Below are positions 11,580-22,184 of a stretch of 64,000 bases of DNA, in pieces. Position numbers and translations under genes: made by a program. The notes under the pieces are model-generated. The model did not search any database. It had not been told where the DNA came from and saw nothing but the letters and a program-made list of their open reading frames with translations. Within the stretch, counting starts at the first letter, position 1; each line of letters opens with the position of its first letter. Origin of the DNA: Hsuehochloa calcarea (Eukaryota; Streptophyta; Magnoliopsida; Poales; Poaceae); NCBI GenBank assembly GCA_036346395.1, contig CM070594.1:17021385-17085384 (forward strand). Direction: 5' to 3'.

Positions 11580-12790
11580 CGAGGATACGGATGACTCCCA
11601 TCTCGAGTATCTTCGCAAGGGTTCCGTGCGAAGATGATCTTGAGGCGGTCGTTTATCGAAAAGCCAAAATGTATACTTTGGTGAAGGAGTCCTCTACAAG
11701 CGAGGAACCCAAGGGATACTCATGCGATGCATTCCGCAAAACGAAGGAATAACACTCCTTCACGATATACAGATGGTATCATGTGGGACACATGCTTCCT
11801 CTGAGAACATTGGTTGGTAAAGCCTTTCGATAAGGTTTTCTTGGCCTCTGACCATGTATGATGCTAAGGAGGTGGTTAAAAAGTGTGTCCAATGCCAATT
11901 CCATGGTAGACAAATACACCAACCAGTCAAGCATTACGAGACAATACCTCTTTCTTGGCCTTTTGCGACACAGGGTCTCGATATCCTAGGACCATTTCCC
12001 AAAGCTCCAGGAGGTTTGAATTCCTTTTGTGGCTATTGACACGTTCACAAAATGGATTGAAGCTGAACACATGGCTTGGGATAACATCGGAGCGACAAAA
12101 GGTTCATGATGAGATGCGTAATTAGCGATTTGGAGTTCCAAGTCGGATAATTACGAACAATAATAAACAATTCGCAAGTGCAAAATTTGAGGAATTTTGC
12201 GGCGAGTTGGGTACCAAATTATGCTATGCTTCATTGCACATCCCCAAAGCAGCAGGCGGTCGAGCGTGCAAGCGGCCAAATAATGCGAGAATTAAAACCG
12301 AGTCTTGACCCGACTTGTTAGCGCTCGGGGCTTGGGTACAAAATTACCCTCCGTGTTATGGGCGGTTAAATGCGACCACCGATCGAACAACAGGAGAAAC
12401 ACCATTTTTCTCGTGTTGGGCGAAGCCATGCTTCCTCGGAGCTAAAATTACGGTCGACACGAGTTGAAACTTTCAACAACTCGGATCGGGAACAACTTGA
12501 GCGATGACATTAACCTACTCGAAGAAAGGAGAAACCTAGCCTTAATCCGTTCGCGGTCTACCAACAAGCCTGCGCGAATACTATGATCGTAGGTCAACCT
12601 CGCGACCTTCTTTGTAGGTGACTTAGTATTGAGGCTCGCCAATCCAAGTCTAATCGGAATAAACTTTCCCCAAATGGGAAGGTCCTTACGATGGTCGAAG
12701 TAACTTGGGCGAGTCGATGCGACTAGCGATGGAAGATGGGCGAGTTCTCTCAAACTCTTGGAACATCGACCGATTCACAAAATTCTATGT
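11580..12790 (+). pseudogene. Integrase of copy B, frame-broken
   Basis: The zinc-binding part ends with VKKCVQCQFHGRQ near 11,875-11,910. The core begins at GLDILGPFPKAPGG near 11,970-12,015 and continues through a segment homologous to the second catalytic Asp near 12,140-12,170. There this copy reads ITNNNKQF, with Asn where copy D has Asp (IIIDNGKQF). The C-terminal part, up to about 12,750, matches C and D. Either point mutation or sequencing error could explain the Asn. Confidence 0.8.
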
Positions 12791-12928
12791 GTGACCAATA
12801 TCTCGAGCAATAAAAGTCGAGTTCTTTCTACTTCTCTTGCCTTATTTTTTGAGTAGTGCTTTTTAATCTTTCGACTATGATATAAAAACACCCGATTTTC
12901 TTTACAGTCGAAAAACAAGTAACATCAT

Positions 12929-13455
12929 CTAGTCGAAACTTCTCCTATCTGCATGTGGTTCTGCCCACTAGAAGGAATTTCCTAGCATCGACTCGTTACT
13001 CATTTTTCAGCCAATACAAAGAGCTCGGGTTCTATCAAGTCGAAATGTTCTCGAGCCAACTCTCTCAATCTTAGTTTATTTTTCAGTGATTTCCAAAAAT
13101 ATTCTAAGTAGAGTGCACTTGATACATTTATTTGACCACCTTTGATGTACTCGTTTAGTTTTAACGGTGAAGGAAGAGACACACCTAGTCGAAGTTTTCC
13201 TCTCTGCATGTGGTCACCTTACTAGAAGGAACTTCCTAGCGTTTCGAGTCTCCTACTTTTTGCTCTTGGAAAAGACTTATAGAGTCCATCGAGAAAAGAG
13301 GCGACAATTATTAAAGTCCTCTAGGCGTTTGCTTAACTCAAGTTCTTTGTTCTTGGTTTGATTAAACTAGTCGGAGATAGTAACATCACCTAGTCGAAGT
13401 CTTTCCTCTCTGCATGTGGTCTTGCCCACTAGAAGGAACTTCCTAGTGTCAGTCG
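12929..13455 (+). repeat. Three direct repeats after integrase (copy B)
   Basis: Three copies of a roughly 65-base unit start near 12,929, 13,184 and 13,389. Each contains CTAGTCGAA, CTGCATGTGGTC and the near-palindromic core CTAGAAGGAACTTCCTAG. The same three-copy arrangement occurs in C (49,502-50,028, reversed) and D (60,944-61,499). The position, between integrase and the 3' end of the antisense gene, is constant. No gene is seen in 12,790-13,700. Confidence 0.8.
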
Positions 13456-13699
13456 TTTCTACTTTTTCGACCAAGTGCTTGACAACCATAACAAAAACTA
13501 TAAGTTAAACAAACCTCTCTTTGTTTTGAAACCCCATTTCAAACACTATTTACTTAGATTGTCTAAACAATCTAAGCAAATAATCGAGAGCTAGGATAAA
13601 GTTATTAATTTGACTTCAATTCTTAGTCTTTCATTCGTTTATTATCTTTTGAGTTACTAACTTCTCGACAAGATAATTTTGAGAAATAAGATGGATCAT

Positions 13700-16600
13700 A
13701 TATCACTCATCAGCGAGATATTATGCGCTTTACAAGGTAGTTACAAGATTACTCACGAAGGGGAGAGCCTAGTTGCATTTCCTCATACCTTTTGCCAACC
13801 AATTGCATTTCCTCAATCAGACGATTTGCCTCGATTGAACAATCGAACTTCGGCTTCAATTGGTTGCACATTAAGGCGAGGATCTTGAGCTTTAAGTTTA
13901 GCCAAAGCGTAACTTACTCGACCATTGCCTCCTTATTGATTGACGATTAGCCTTGAGTGGTCACCATTTCTTGCAATTTTCCGACTTGTTCCCCAATGGT
14001 ACTTGTGTGGCGGCTATGGTATCTTCTCGAGGAGTTTTCCCTCGAATGCACTCACTAAGCACATTGTTCGGAGAGTGATGTTGCCTTGAAGACTAGTCTT
14101 CATCGACTCCATCTCCTGTTGGGTACAAGTCGAAGCCTCACGAAGTTTCTTGTTTTCGACCACTTGTTCTGAAAAGAATAAAATCGGTCAAACGAAAATA
14201 AACTTCTGGAGGAAGATAACACAAAGATAATTATAGGTAAAAGCATTTCTTACCTACTAATTGAGAATCCAGTTCTTAACCTCTTCTCGATGGGAAGCAA
14301 TACTTTCGCGTGCTTTTTCTCCCATGCTCTGATGTCCTCTGCATTCATCTTAGCGATGCGGATGGACTCATTGTAGATCAAGGTTTTCTCTTGGATTTCA
14401 GCCTCGAGGCTTCTCAATTGGACACCAATTTCTGAACAAAAAATTGGCATTAGAAAAGGGAAAATACTCAAAAGATAACGGTAAAGAATTACTTACATTG
14501 GTTGAGTTCTAAGACCCTCAAGTTCTTGATCCTTATTCGAGTAATCTGGAAAACTCTGAATGACCAAAGCTTTTTCTTGAACTTGATGCGAGCTTCGCAT
14601 CTCTTTTTCTTTATCCGAGAAGAAATGAGAGTCGGGTAAAGGTTAAAGATCAAAAGCAGTCTTAAGTTCGAACTTCTTTTTTTTTTTCCTGCAATCTTTT
14701 AGATCGAGAGCAGTCTCTCGAAGTCTATCAGAGAGGACTAATACTTCGTTCCTTAGCCTCCTCGACTCTTCTTTTTCATAGTCGAGTGAGTCATTAAGGT
14801 CTTCGTATCCTTGTTTAACCTACAAAAAGCAGAGCGAAGATAAACATCACCAGAATGGTTGTAAGTACTTCTACAACCACCGACCAGTCGTAAGTTTTTC
14901 TCGACTACGACATGGTTGTAAGTCTTTCTCGACCACTACAGTGCGTAAGTAGTCGTAAGCTTTTTACGACTAGTACTTTGTCATGAGTTTCTTCCATGAC
15001 TATTCTCGTAAAACATTATCACAGTATTTAAGTCAAAAACAATTATGAATGATAAGTGACTTACCATCTCTCCTCCTCTGCAGAGTAGTTCTTTCTCTGT
15101 CTTAGCTCTAAAAGTTGTCGATGGTACTCACCGACAACGACAATTTGCTCGAGCTTTACGCAAAAAGCAAACAAAGAGAAGAGAAGGAAAGTCACATATG
15201 TAAGTATTTTGAAGATACTTACATTCATAGTCGTCTAGCAAACATCGAATATACAAGGTCCGGGTTACTGCACTTATCTATCCTCGCGACTTTGTCCCAC
15301 CACACCTTCTCGAGCGCTCGTTATCAAAAGTATTCTCCGTGTTGGGAATATCTTTGGGATGGGGACTCGGTCACGAGATCTGTGTGAAAGACCCCACGAC
15401 GGAGGCAGCCCAAAGAAGTCACCACGAAGTTGAAATTTTCTCCTTACGGTTCTAACTTCTCTTTGGGTAGGGAAGGCGCCTCCTACAATTTCCTTCCCAG
15501 GCGGTGCACAAGTGGTCACCGCCTTGACGAGGCTTCCACGGTGCCCTGTTGTTTCTCGACCTCGGCGATCGTGGCGGCCACCTCAACGATGTGGCCGCTA
15601 CTTCAAGGATCGTAGACGACTTGGCGAGATGTGGGAGTCACTCTGAGTCTCGACTTCATCGGCCACAGGGCCAAGGGTGATGCCGACCACCTCCATTGCT
15701 ACCTCCTCGATGGTGAAGGGATGGCAATGGACTTCTCAGTGAAGCATTCCGGGGTGAAGAAGTCGGTGAAATAAAGAAAAGCAAATCAAAGTTGTGAAAA
15801 GAAAAAGGTAAATGTCGTTCTTACACTTTAGTAAATTTCACATACCTCACCACCTGGTCTTAACCAGAATTTTGGAGCAATCCTCCCAGCGGAGGACCTC
15901 TTCTTCTCCACGACCACGTCCGGTGAGGTTCAACAATCGGCTCGGCTACGACCACGTCAGTCGTAGAGTTTGGACAGAACCGAGCTCGGTTTCTGATTCT
16001 CTGGATGGCGAGATCGGTCTCGACCATTCCAAAAGCAACTACGCCCTCGATTGCGAGTTGTCTTGATGCGACATCGTCCTTCATAAAAGACACAAAATCT
16101 TTCCAATTCTCCTTTTCGGTTGCCTAACAAAACTAGGAGTGGCGAAGCTGCGAAAGATTCTTTGTCATAACGAAGGTACCTTAGCCTTGCGAGGTTTGCG
16201 CTTAAGAGATTCACCGCCTCAACCTCCTCGGCCCGATGGTCTGCGGCCTCGGCTTGATCTGACTACAGCTGCCGCAGCCTTGTAGAGGGTGCGGTCGAAA
16301 GACGAGCTTGAGCTTGCTCCCCTTTGTCGGCAGATTTTACAAGTCGGCGTCTCTTGGAGGGAGGAGCGAGCCTTTGTCTTTCGACAACCCGGCGCCAATA
16401 GTCATCGATGACGACTTCTTCGTCGTCTCCGCGATTTTCCATGCCTACTTTACGTAAAGCAAAGCGAAAAAGAAGAATGACTAATTAGTCGTAAGTTTTC
16501 TCGACAAGTGCCAAGTCGTAAGTTTTTCTCGACTCTTTCACGATCGTAAGATATTCTCGATCACCTTTAGTCGTAAGTATCTTCTCGACTATAAAGTCCT

Positions 16601-17524
16601 AAAGAAAGAATCAACTTTTGATTACCTTTAGGCGCTCTATCCTTTCATCTGCGGACAAAGCCGCAATGACTTGAGGAACCGCCCCTCGGAGTGGCGGAGA
16701 CTTCTCGCGATGAGTCGACTCTAGAGTCAACCTCGGCTGTGAAAGATCCGTAAAGCAGATAAGAATATTAGACAAGGTTGAGAAAGATCAAGCCGAGAGC
16801 TAAGTCGACAAATTACTTACCCTCCTCATAGTCTCTGGTTGGGTCTCCTCTTCCCGAGTATCTCCACATAGGAGATGCTCGTTTCTTGAAGGACTAATTC
16901 GGCGTGTGATGAAATCCTTCACCACATGCCATCCGGTCACCCTTCTTCCTTCAAGTCCTTAATGGCTTGAATATAAGGGCTAATCCGTGAGATATCTTCA
17001 GGTCGAATCCATGAAGATTTCTTTTCAGCGACCTTCCCCGAAAGAAAGGTCATCTTGAGGTGACCTTCGGTAGAACCACCTCTTTCTCGGCCCGACCACG
17101 AAGACCGGTGAAACTCTGAATATACTCCTTCGACTTGAGTCGTGGAGTTTGGACCACGACTTCAGCGATTCGGTTTGTCGAGCCATCCCATAATAATATT
17201 GGAACAGCTCGAGATCCGCCTAATCCCAGTGTACGCCTCGCCGCGATACACGAACACACTCAACATGGTAATGGAATTGGGACCTAAGTTCACGGTTCCA
17301 CCCCAAAGTGTTCGAGTACTCTTCATAAGAAAGGGATGGGTAGGCAATCGAGGCCGCACTCTGTACGCTTGGAAGGCGGGATTTGCCCATTTTCCCCGAT
17401 GGCGATCTTTGCCCGATGGCGGAATCCACTTTACGAGCCTTCTCGGAATCTTCCGGCATCAACCAAGATCTTGATCTTAGCGCATCCATCTCCGATTCTT
17501 CCCATTCGAAACTCTCTTGGCCAT
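13700..17524 (-). pseudogene. Antisense PF04195-like gene of copy B, frame-broken
   Basis: This is the same antisense gene as in A, with its start at 17,524. The domain with LGPNSITMLSVFVY lies near 17,240-17,290, the coiled-coil exon EIGVQLRSLEAEIQEKTLIYN near 14,370-14,440, and the C-terminal VVENKKLREAS-like exon near 14,100-14,160. Introns carry the hairpin repeats. Compared with A and C the sequence has many one- to three-base differences, most at CAG/CTG triplets. The product is predicted to be a several-hundred-residue protein, basic in the middle and coiled-coil at the C-terminus. Function is unknown. Confidence 0.7.
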
Positions 17525-18334
17525 TTCGCCGAAGCAAGAAGTCTTTTGATTGGGTTGGCGTGAGAAGATGAAACCTAGTCGAGGACGGAGAAAGCAAGAG
17601 CTCAAGAACGGCGGAGTGATTTGAGGAAAAGGTAAAACCCAAGTCTACCTCTGGTAAGTTTTATAACGCATGATCTCCGCCGCTTGAAACCGTCTCGGCT
17701 ATAGGTCTATGGGAGTTGGTTGTACCGCCGAACCGCTTCATCGGACAAGTCTGTGAGAGGTTGCAATTCCCAGATGGTCCGTTCGAGAAAAATTAGGTGC
17801 GTATTGTCACCCCAAGCAAAATTACTTTCTTGACCAAAGTCTTTACGGTCGAAGGAAGTATCAATCGGAAGGTTTTTCTCCGATTCCCTACTACGACCAC
17901 CAAGCGGTCGTAGGGGTTTTACGACTTTCTAATAGTCGTAAGCAATCTTCACGATTGCAATCGCCGAGAACCGTTTATCAACAGATCTGTGGAATTCGTT
18001 TGCAATTCCCAGACGGTATGTTCGGAAAGTTAGGTTAGTTTTGTCACCTCCAAGCAAAATCACTTTCTTGACCAAGTCTTTACAGTCGAAGGAAGTATCG
18101 ATCGGAAGGGTTTTTTCTCCGATCGCCTTACTACGACCACTACACAATTGTAGAGGTTTTTATGACTTTACGATACTCGTAAGCAACCTTTACGACCAAG
18201 CAAACTCTGTTTAAAGTAATACTCAAATGTCGAAGAGTTTTCCTTCGACTATGGTTCTCGACATTTTCATAGTCGCAAGTCCATTTGCGAATCCTTCCCC
18301 AAGTAAGTTACTTTCACTTGAAGTGGGGGCTAGA
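17525..18334. other. Leader of antisense gene and 3' untranslated region of copy B
   Basis: Collinear with 5,068-5,905. It holds the same duplicated TTGTCACC/CCAAGCAAAAT blocks. The purine run AAGTGGGGG at 18,321-18,329 is the counterpart of the polypurine tract before the LTR. No gene is visible. Confidence 0.6.
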
Positions 18335-19096
18335 TGGCGAGGATCTAGTAATCCTCATTTTATCTATTATCTATAATTCTTATTATGGGTAAATATGATG
18401 TCACATAGTCTCGAAGTACCCTTATTTTTATAAGGGAGAGGCCCACCAAGTGATTGTAAGATTTTCTACAATCACCCCCATAGTCGTAAGTCTTACTCGA
18501 CTCTTGCCTAGTCGTAAGTCTTACTCGACTACTTCCTAGTCGTAAGTCTTTCTACGATCACTACATAGTCGTAAGACCTTTACGATTACTACACGGTCGT
18601 AAGTTCTCCTACGACCAGGTAGACCACGACCACCTTATAATCAATCCTACAGGCAAGTGGGTCCAATTGATTAAAGAATCCGAACGGTCTGCACGCACTA
18701 CTATCCCGCGTAGTAATAGTGCTTAAATACCCCATTATCTTTGAATGATAATTGCGGACGGCGTGGAGAAGCCAATGCGCGGTAATTCTCGCCATCATCG
18801 CCCATTACTGGCTCAATTAAGGCGCCTCTTCCGCAGGGCAAAACGGCTACTCCTTCACGACTATATAAGGGCATCAAGGGCAAGTAGAGAAGACGGGTTC
18901 TATTCTCTGTAATAGTCTTAGCTTCTTACTCGATCATTAAGAATACCACACCACACAGGATTAGGGTTATTATTCTCTCCGGAGTAGGCCTGAACCTGTC
19001 TAAACACCCCGTGTCAACCACTCTGCGTGATTTCATCTCTTGGAGACCCCCCGAATCAAATAATCTTTACGTAAGATCGGTTCTAATACACCGACA
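18335..19096 (+). repeat. 3' LTR of gypsy copy B
   Basis: 762 bases, starting TGGCGAGGATCTAG (the second base pair of the usual TGACG is altered) and ending ACACCGACA. It is otherwise collinear with 5,906-6,675, with the hairpin array at 18,448-18,618 and a TATA box at 18,861-18,870. Confidence 0.9.
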
Positions 19097-19985
19097 GAAT
19101 GCAATTCAAGTTTCAGAATATTCAATAAGACAATAAGAATGCAACTCAAGAACTCCCCCTCACTATGATCCTTAATTTTCAAATTTTCAGTTTCTCCCAT
19201 TTGTACCAACTTTTCCCCCAATAAAGAAATATCTTCTTATTAACACATCTTCTCTTCTCATTTAACACATCTTCTCCCCCTTTGACAATGGATTCATCAA
19301 GGAATCACGCCTTCCTCTCATCCAGAGATAATAAATATAGAATAAAGGAAGAAGCAGAAACAAAAGAAGCATAAAGAGGAATATGCATGAAGTGCAATGG
19401 AGTGGCTTCAATTTTTGTATTTTTCAATTTTTGATTACAAGAAGCTTTGGAGATTACCCAAAAGAACAAGCTAGTATCTCTAATATTGCACAAACGACAT
19501 ATCAAGCTGACAGTAGCTAGCAAGATCATGGTAAGACATATATATCAAAGCTAAGCACAAAGGCTCAAAAGTAAAGCGATAGATTTGATCAATTTAAGCA
19601 ACGCTTCAAATTGACAAGTTCATCAACGAGGATCCTAAAGTGAAATTGGCCATGTCAAAATGTCAAAGTGAGATCAAAAATCTAACAAAGACCACATTAA
19701 GAGTCAATCAAGTCCGTATTGAATCATTTTGCTCAATATTTTATAAACGCCCATTTGTCAACATTTTTCTCATTTGCATTGAATATTGAAGTTGACTAAT
19801 GATCTAACTTAGTGACAAGATCTGGACTAGGAGCCATCCACAAACTCATCCTAAGCTTGACCAAAAGTTGATTAAAGGTATATCTTAGTAAAGAAGATCA
19901 CGGACTAGGAGCCATCCACAAACTCTTTCTAAGCTTCTACCGGGCGAAAGTTACTCGAGAGATTTCAAAGGTAAGATTTGGACCA
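19097..19985 (-). other. Probable 3' untranslated part of the copia element
   Basis: No coding domain is recognisable. The minus strand reads CAAAGGGGGAGAAG at 19,271-19,284 and GAGGGGGAGTT near 19,150-19,160, both resembling the purine-rich AAAGGGGGAGA tracts of Sire/Maximus copia elements. A 40-base segment around GGACTAGGAGCCATCCACAA occurs twice, about 78 bases apart (19,824 and 19,902). Assignment to the copia element is inference from these tracts and from position. Confidence 0.45.
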
Positions 19986-21226
19986 GAATAAGCTAGCCCT
20001 CATTTACGAGCCCGGGAATGGATTAACATGGGCTTAACTAAGGGAGGTAGATAACCCATATTTTTCCACAAACTTATTTGACACAAAAGAATGCGAAGCT
20101 CTGGAATCAAATAAAGCGATCTTTGTCTTGAGTTGACAAGGAGCGTACCAAGAACAACATCTGGTCTTGCATGGGCTTCCTCTGCGGTGGCGTGATTCAC
20201 ACGTCCCTTCATGAATGACCGGTGGTCTTGAGGGACCATGAGACCAAACTCCGGAGTTGGCTTGACGGGGTGGCGATCTGCGCTTCTTGGGACACTTATT
20301 GGCATAGTGACCCAACTCGTTGCAATGAAAGCATGTGATTCTCTTGTGGAAATAATCGACTTCTGTGGGCCGACCTCGGATGAACTACTACGAATCCGGA
20401 AGTATTTGGGCGCGGCGGGAGTGGAACTCTCGGTGTAGTAGTCTGGAATCTCCACGTTGAGGTGGTGAGGCCGAGAAAGCGAGGCTTGGGTAGTCCTCCG
20501 AGTTAAACTTCGAGCCGCCATCCTCCGCTTGCGATTCTCCATTTCGATGTTTGCCTTCTGGCGTATGGCCTTATTACCAAGCTACGAAAGTCGGTAAAAT
20601 CACGAGAAATCAAGCGAGCAGAGAGTTCGTCGTTTAATCCTTCAAATCGTTCTTGCTGTCTTCATCTCTGGCTACATCCTCGGGGCATAGCGAGCAAGTT
20701 GGTTAAACTTATGCGATACTCGCCAACCGAGCGGTTTCCTTGGCGGAGCGAGCGAAACTCCTTCTTTTCAAGGTAATCATGCGGATGGAATGTGAGATCG
20801 GCGAAAGCTTGCATGAACTCATCCCAAGTGATTTCTTGGGCATTAGCATGGGACATCTTTGAAATTATCCACCATTCGATGCGGGACCAATCAATTGATG
20901 AGAGGCAAACAAAACTCTCTCACGATCGTACCTCGAGCAATATCCGGTTTCTTTCCAATGGCCCCGAGCCAATCATCTGCGTCCATGGGTTCCGTGCTAC
21001 TAGAAAATGTTGGCGGACGCATCCTCATGAACTCTGACAAAGTTACTCTTGCGGGAGGTGGAGGAGCATGATAGGCTGCTGACGCTTGGGTATTCGATTC
21101 TTTGTGAAGGGATCGGGCTAGCAACTCAATCGGATGAGTCGATTGGCCATCATTTGGCGCCATCGGGGCTTGATTGGAGGAGGTGGTGGTGTTGGTACTG
21201 GTTTTCTGATATTCGGCATTCTCATT
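19986..21226 (-). pseudogene. Gag-protease of the long-LTR gypsy element, truncated
   Basis: Gag begins near 21,226 (MRMPNIRKPVPTPPPP). The capsid part includes LSEFMRMRPPTFSSSTEPMDADDWLGAIGKK, identified near 20,950-21,040 and typical of grass gypsy gag. ITWDEFMQAFADL and FRSLRQGNRSVGEY follow near 20,700-20,850. A zinc-knuckle remnant GHYANKCPKK (20,285-20,315) and a protease segment IALFDSRASHSFVSNKFV (20,060-20,120) come next; there the usual Asp-Ser-Gly is changed to Asp-Ser-Arg. Sequence ends within protease at about 19,986, so RT, RNase H, integrase and the 3' LTR are missing. Several frame breaks occur. Confidence 0.8.
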
Positions 21227-21590
21227 TCCTTGCCCTCTAGCACCGACACTTAGGTGCGGTGGTCACCATCGATGAACTCTTCACAGATTAGACAAGAGAG
21301 ATAGGAATTATAAGAGTATAGATCTAAAATAGCCCAAATTCAACAAACACAAGACAAGAACATTTCGGCAAAATAATTTATTTTTATTTTATTAATTCAT
21401 TATGGCTACTACAAAGGTTTGGTAGCTCATAATTACGCAACTAAAGGAAAAATTAAGGTCAAATCTATGGTGTTATTGGGGTATAATCGGCTCACTAGAA
21501 CTAGCCTCGCCTTCCTTGTAGGAGGCAGTTCTTGATCTCGATCTTCAACTTTTCTTACGCATCTTGTAATTTTACTTGCGGGAGAGCAGC

Positions 21591-22010
21591 TCATCTAGTG
21601 TATTCCGTAGGCATAATCCATGGCTCGGCGGATCCACGATGAGTGAGATCGGGACGGTCTTCATCTCTAGTTGAGCGAAAAGCATTGTCATGCGGGTTGG
21701 GATATGCATTGGGTAATAGTGGAACCCGTGCCGTTGAGGCGATGATCGTAGATGTAGCGAAGTCTGCGGGTTGCTTCCTGGTGCATCTGGATGCCTTGGC
21801 GAAGGTGTCTCGTCGCATTGGGGCATCGAAGGCGTGGAAGTCGTGTTCGGCGATAGATTGGAGTAGAGGATCACCTCTACTCTCCACCGTTCTGATTTCC
21901 CACCTTATACTTGTATCCTTGATCGTCGGTCTTTCTTCAAAGTCTAAGTCTTGCATCATCTTCCGAGAATGGCGGCCCAATGACCAAAAAGACTCCATGG
22001 GAAATGGCAT
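21591..22010 (-). CDS. Leader ORF (orf0-like) before gag of the long-LTR gypsy element
   Basis: A 139-residue open frame starting MPFPMESFWSLGRHSRKM at 22,010, placed between the primer-binding site (22,169) and gag (21,226). It stays open while the neighbouring gag is broken, and the protein is rich in charged residues without a membrane segment. I recall that rice RIRE3/RIRE8-type gypsy elements carry an extra frame, orf0, ahead of gag. Position and LTR length fit that, but I could not compare sequences. No function is known to me. The end may be shortened by a frame break, because the frame ending at 21,572 continues in similar style. Confidence 0.5.
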   Translation of the reverse strand: MPFPMESFWSLGRHSRKMMQDLDFEERPTIKDTSIRWEIRTVESRGDPLLQSIAEHDFHAFDAPMRRDTFAKASRCTRKQPADFATSTIIASTARVPLLPNAYPNPHDNAFRSTRDEDRPDLTHRGSAEPWIMPTEYTR

Positions 22011-22168
22011 TGAACTTGACCATCTACAATTTTTTGAAAAGGAGATGAGTTAGTAAATAATTTTCAAGAGAAAGTTGAGAGATGACTCGAAAGACCAAGG
22101 TATTTTAATTTTCAAAATAAGTCCTTAAGGGTTTGATTTCCTTCTAGGTCATGACCTCTCATCGATAT

Positions 22169-22181
22169 GGCTCGATACCAC
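22169..22181 (-). other. Primer-binding site, initiator-Met tRNA type
   Basis: On the minus strand GTGGTATCGAGCC is next to the LTR. It matches the common TGGTATCAGAGCC primer site, complementary to initiator-Met tRNA, except for a short loss at the CAGAG position. It fixes the orientation and the inner LTR end. Confidence 0.75.
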
Positions 22182-22184
22182 TTT

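Larger units (their letters stand above)
1551..19096 (+). mobile_element. Tandem Tat-type Ty3/gypsy element (truncated copy A + full copy B)
   Basis: The order is truncated internal region A (1,551-5,905), LTR (5,906-6,675), complete internal region B (6,676-18,334), LTR (18,335-19,096). A is collinear with 14,045-18,334 of B, so two internal regions share one LTR. Such arrays are usually explained by unequal recombination between elements or LTRs. Gag, pol domains, a post-integrase repeat region and an antisense gene are in the order typical of the Tat lineage of plant gypsy elements. No target duplication can be tested because the left side is truncated inside an internal region. Confidence 0.85.

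Noticed and set aside
12929..13455. CTAGAAGGAACTTCCTAG core as a heat-shock element
   Set aside because: The GAA and TTC blocks are one base apart rather than two, so the pattern does not match nGAAnnTTCn.
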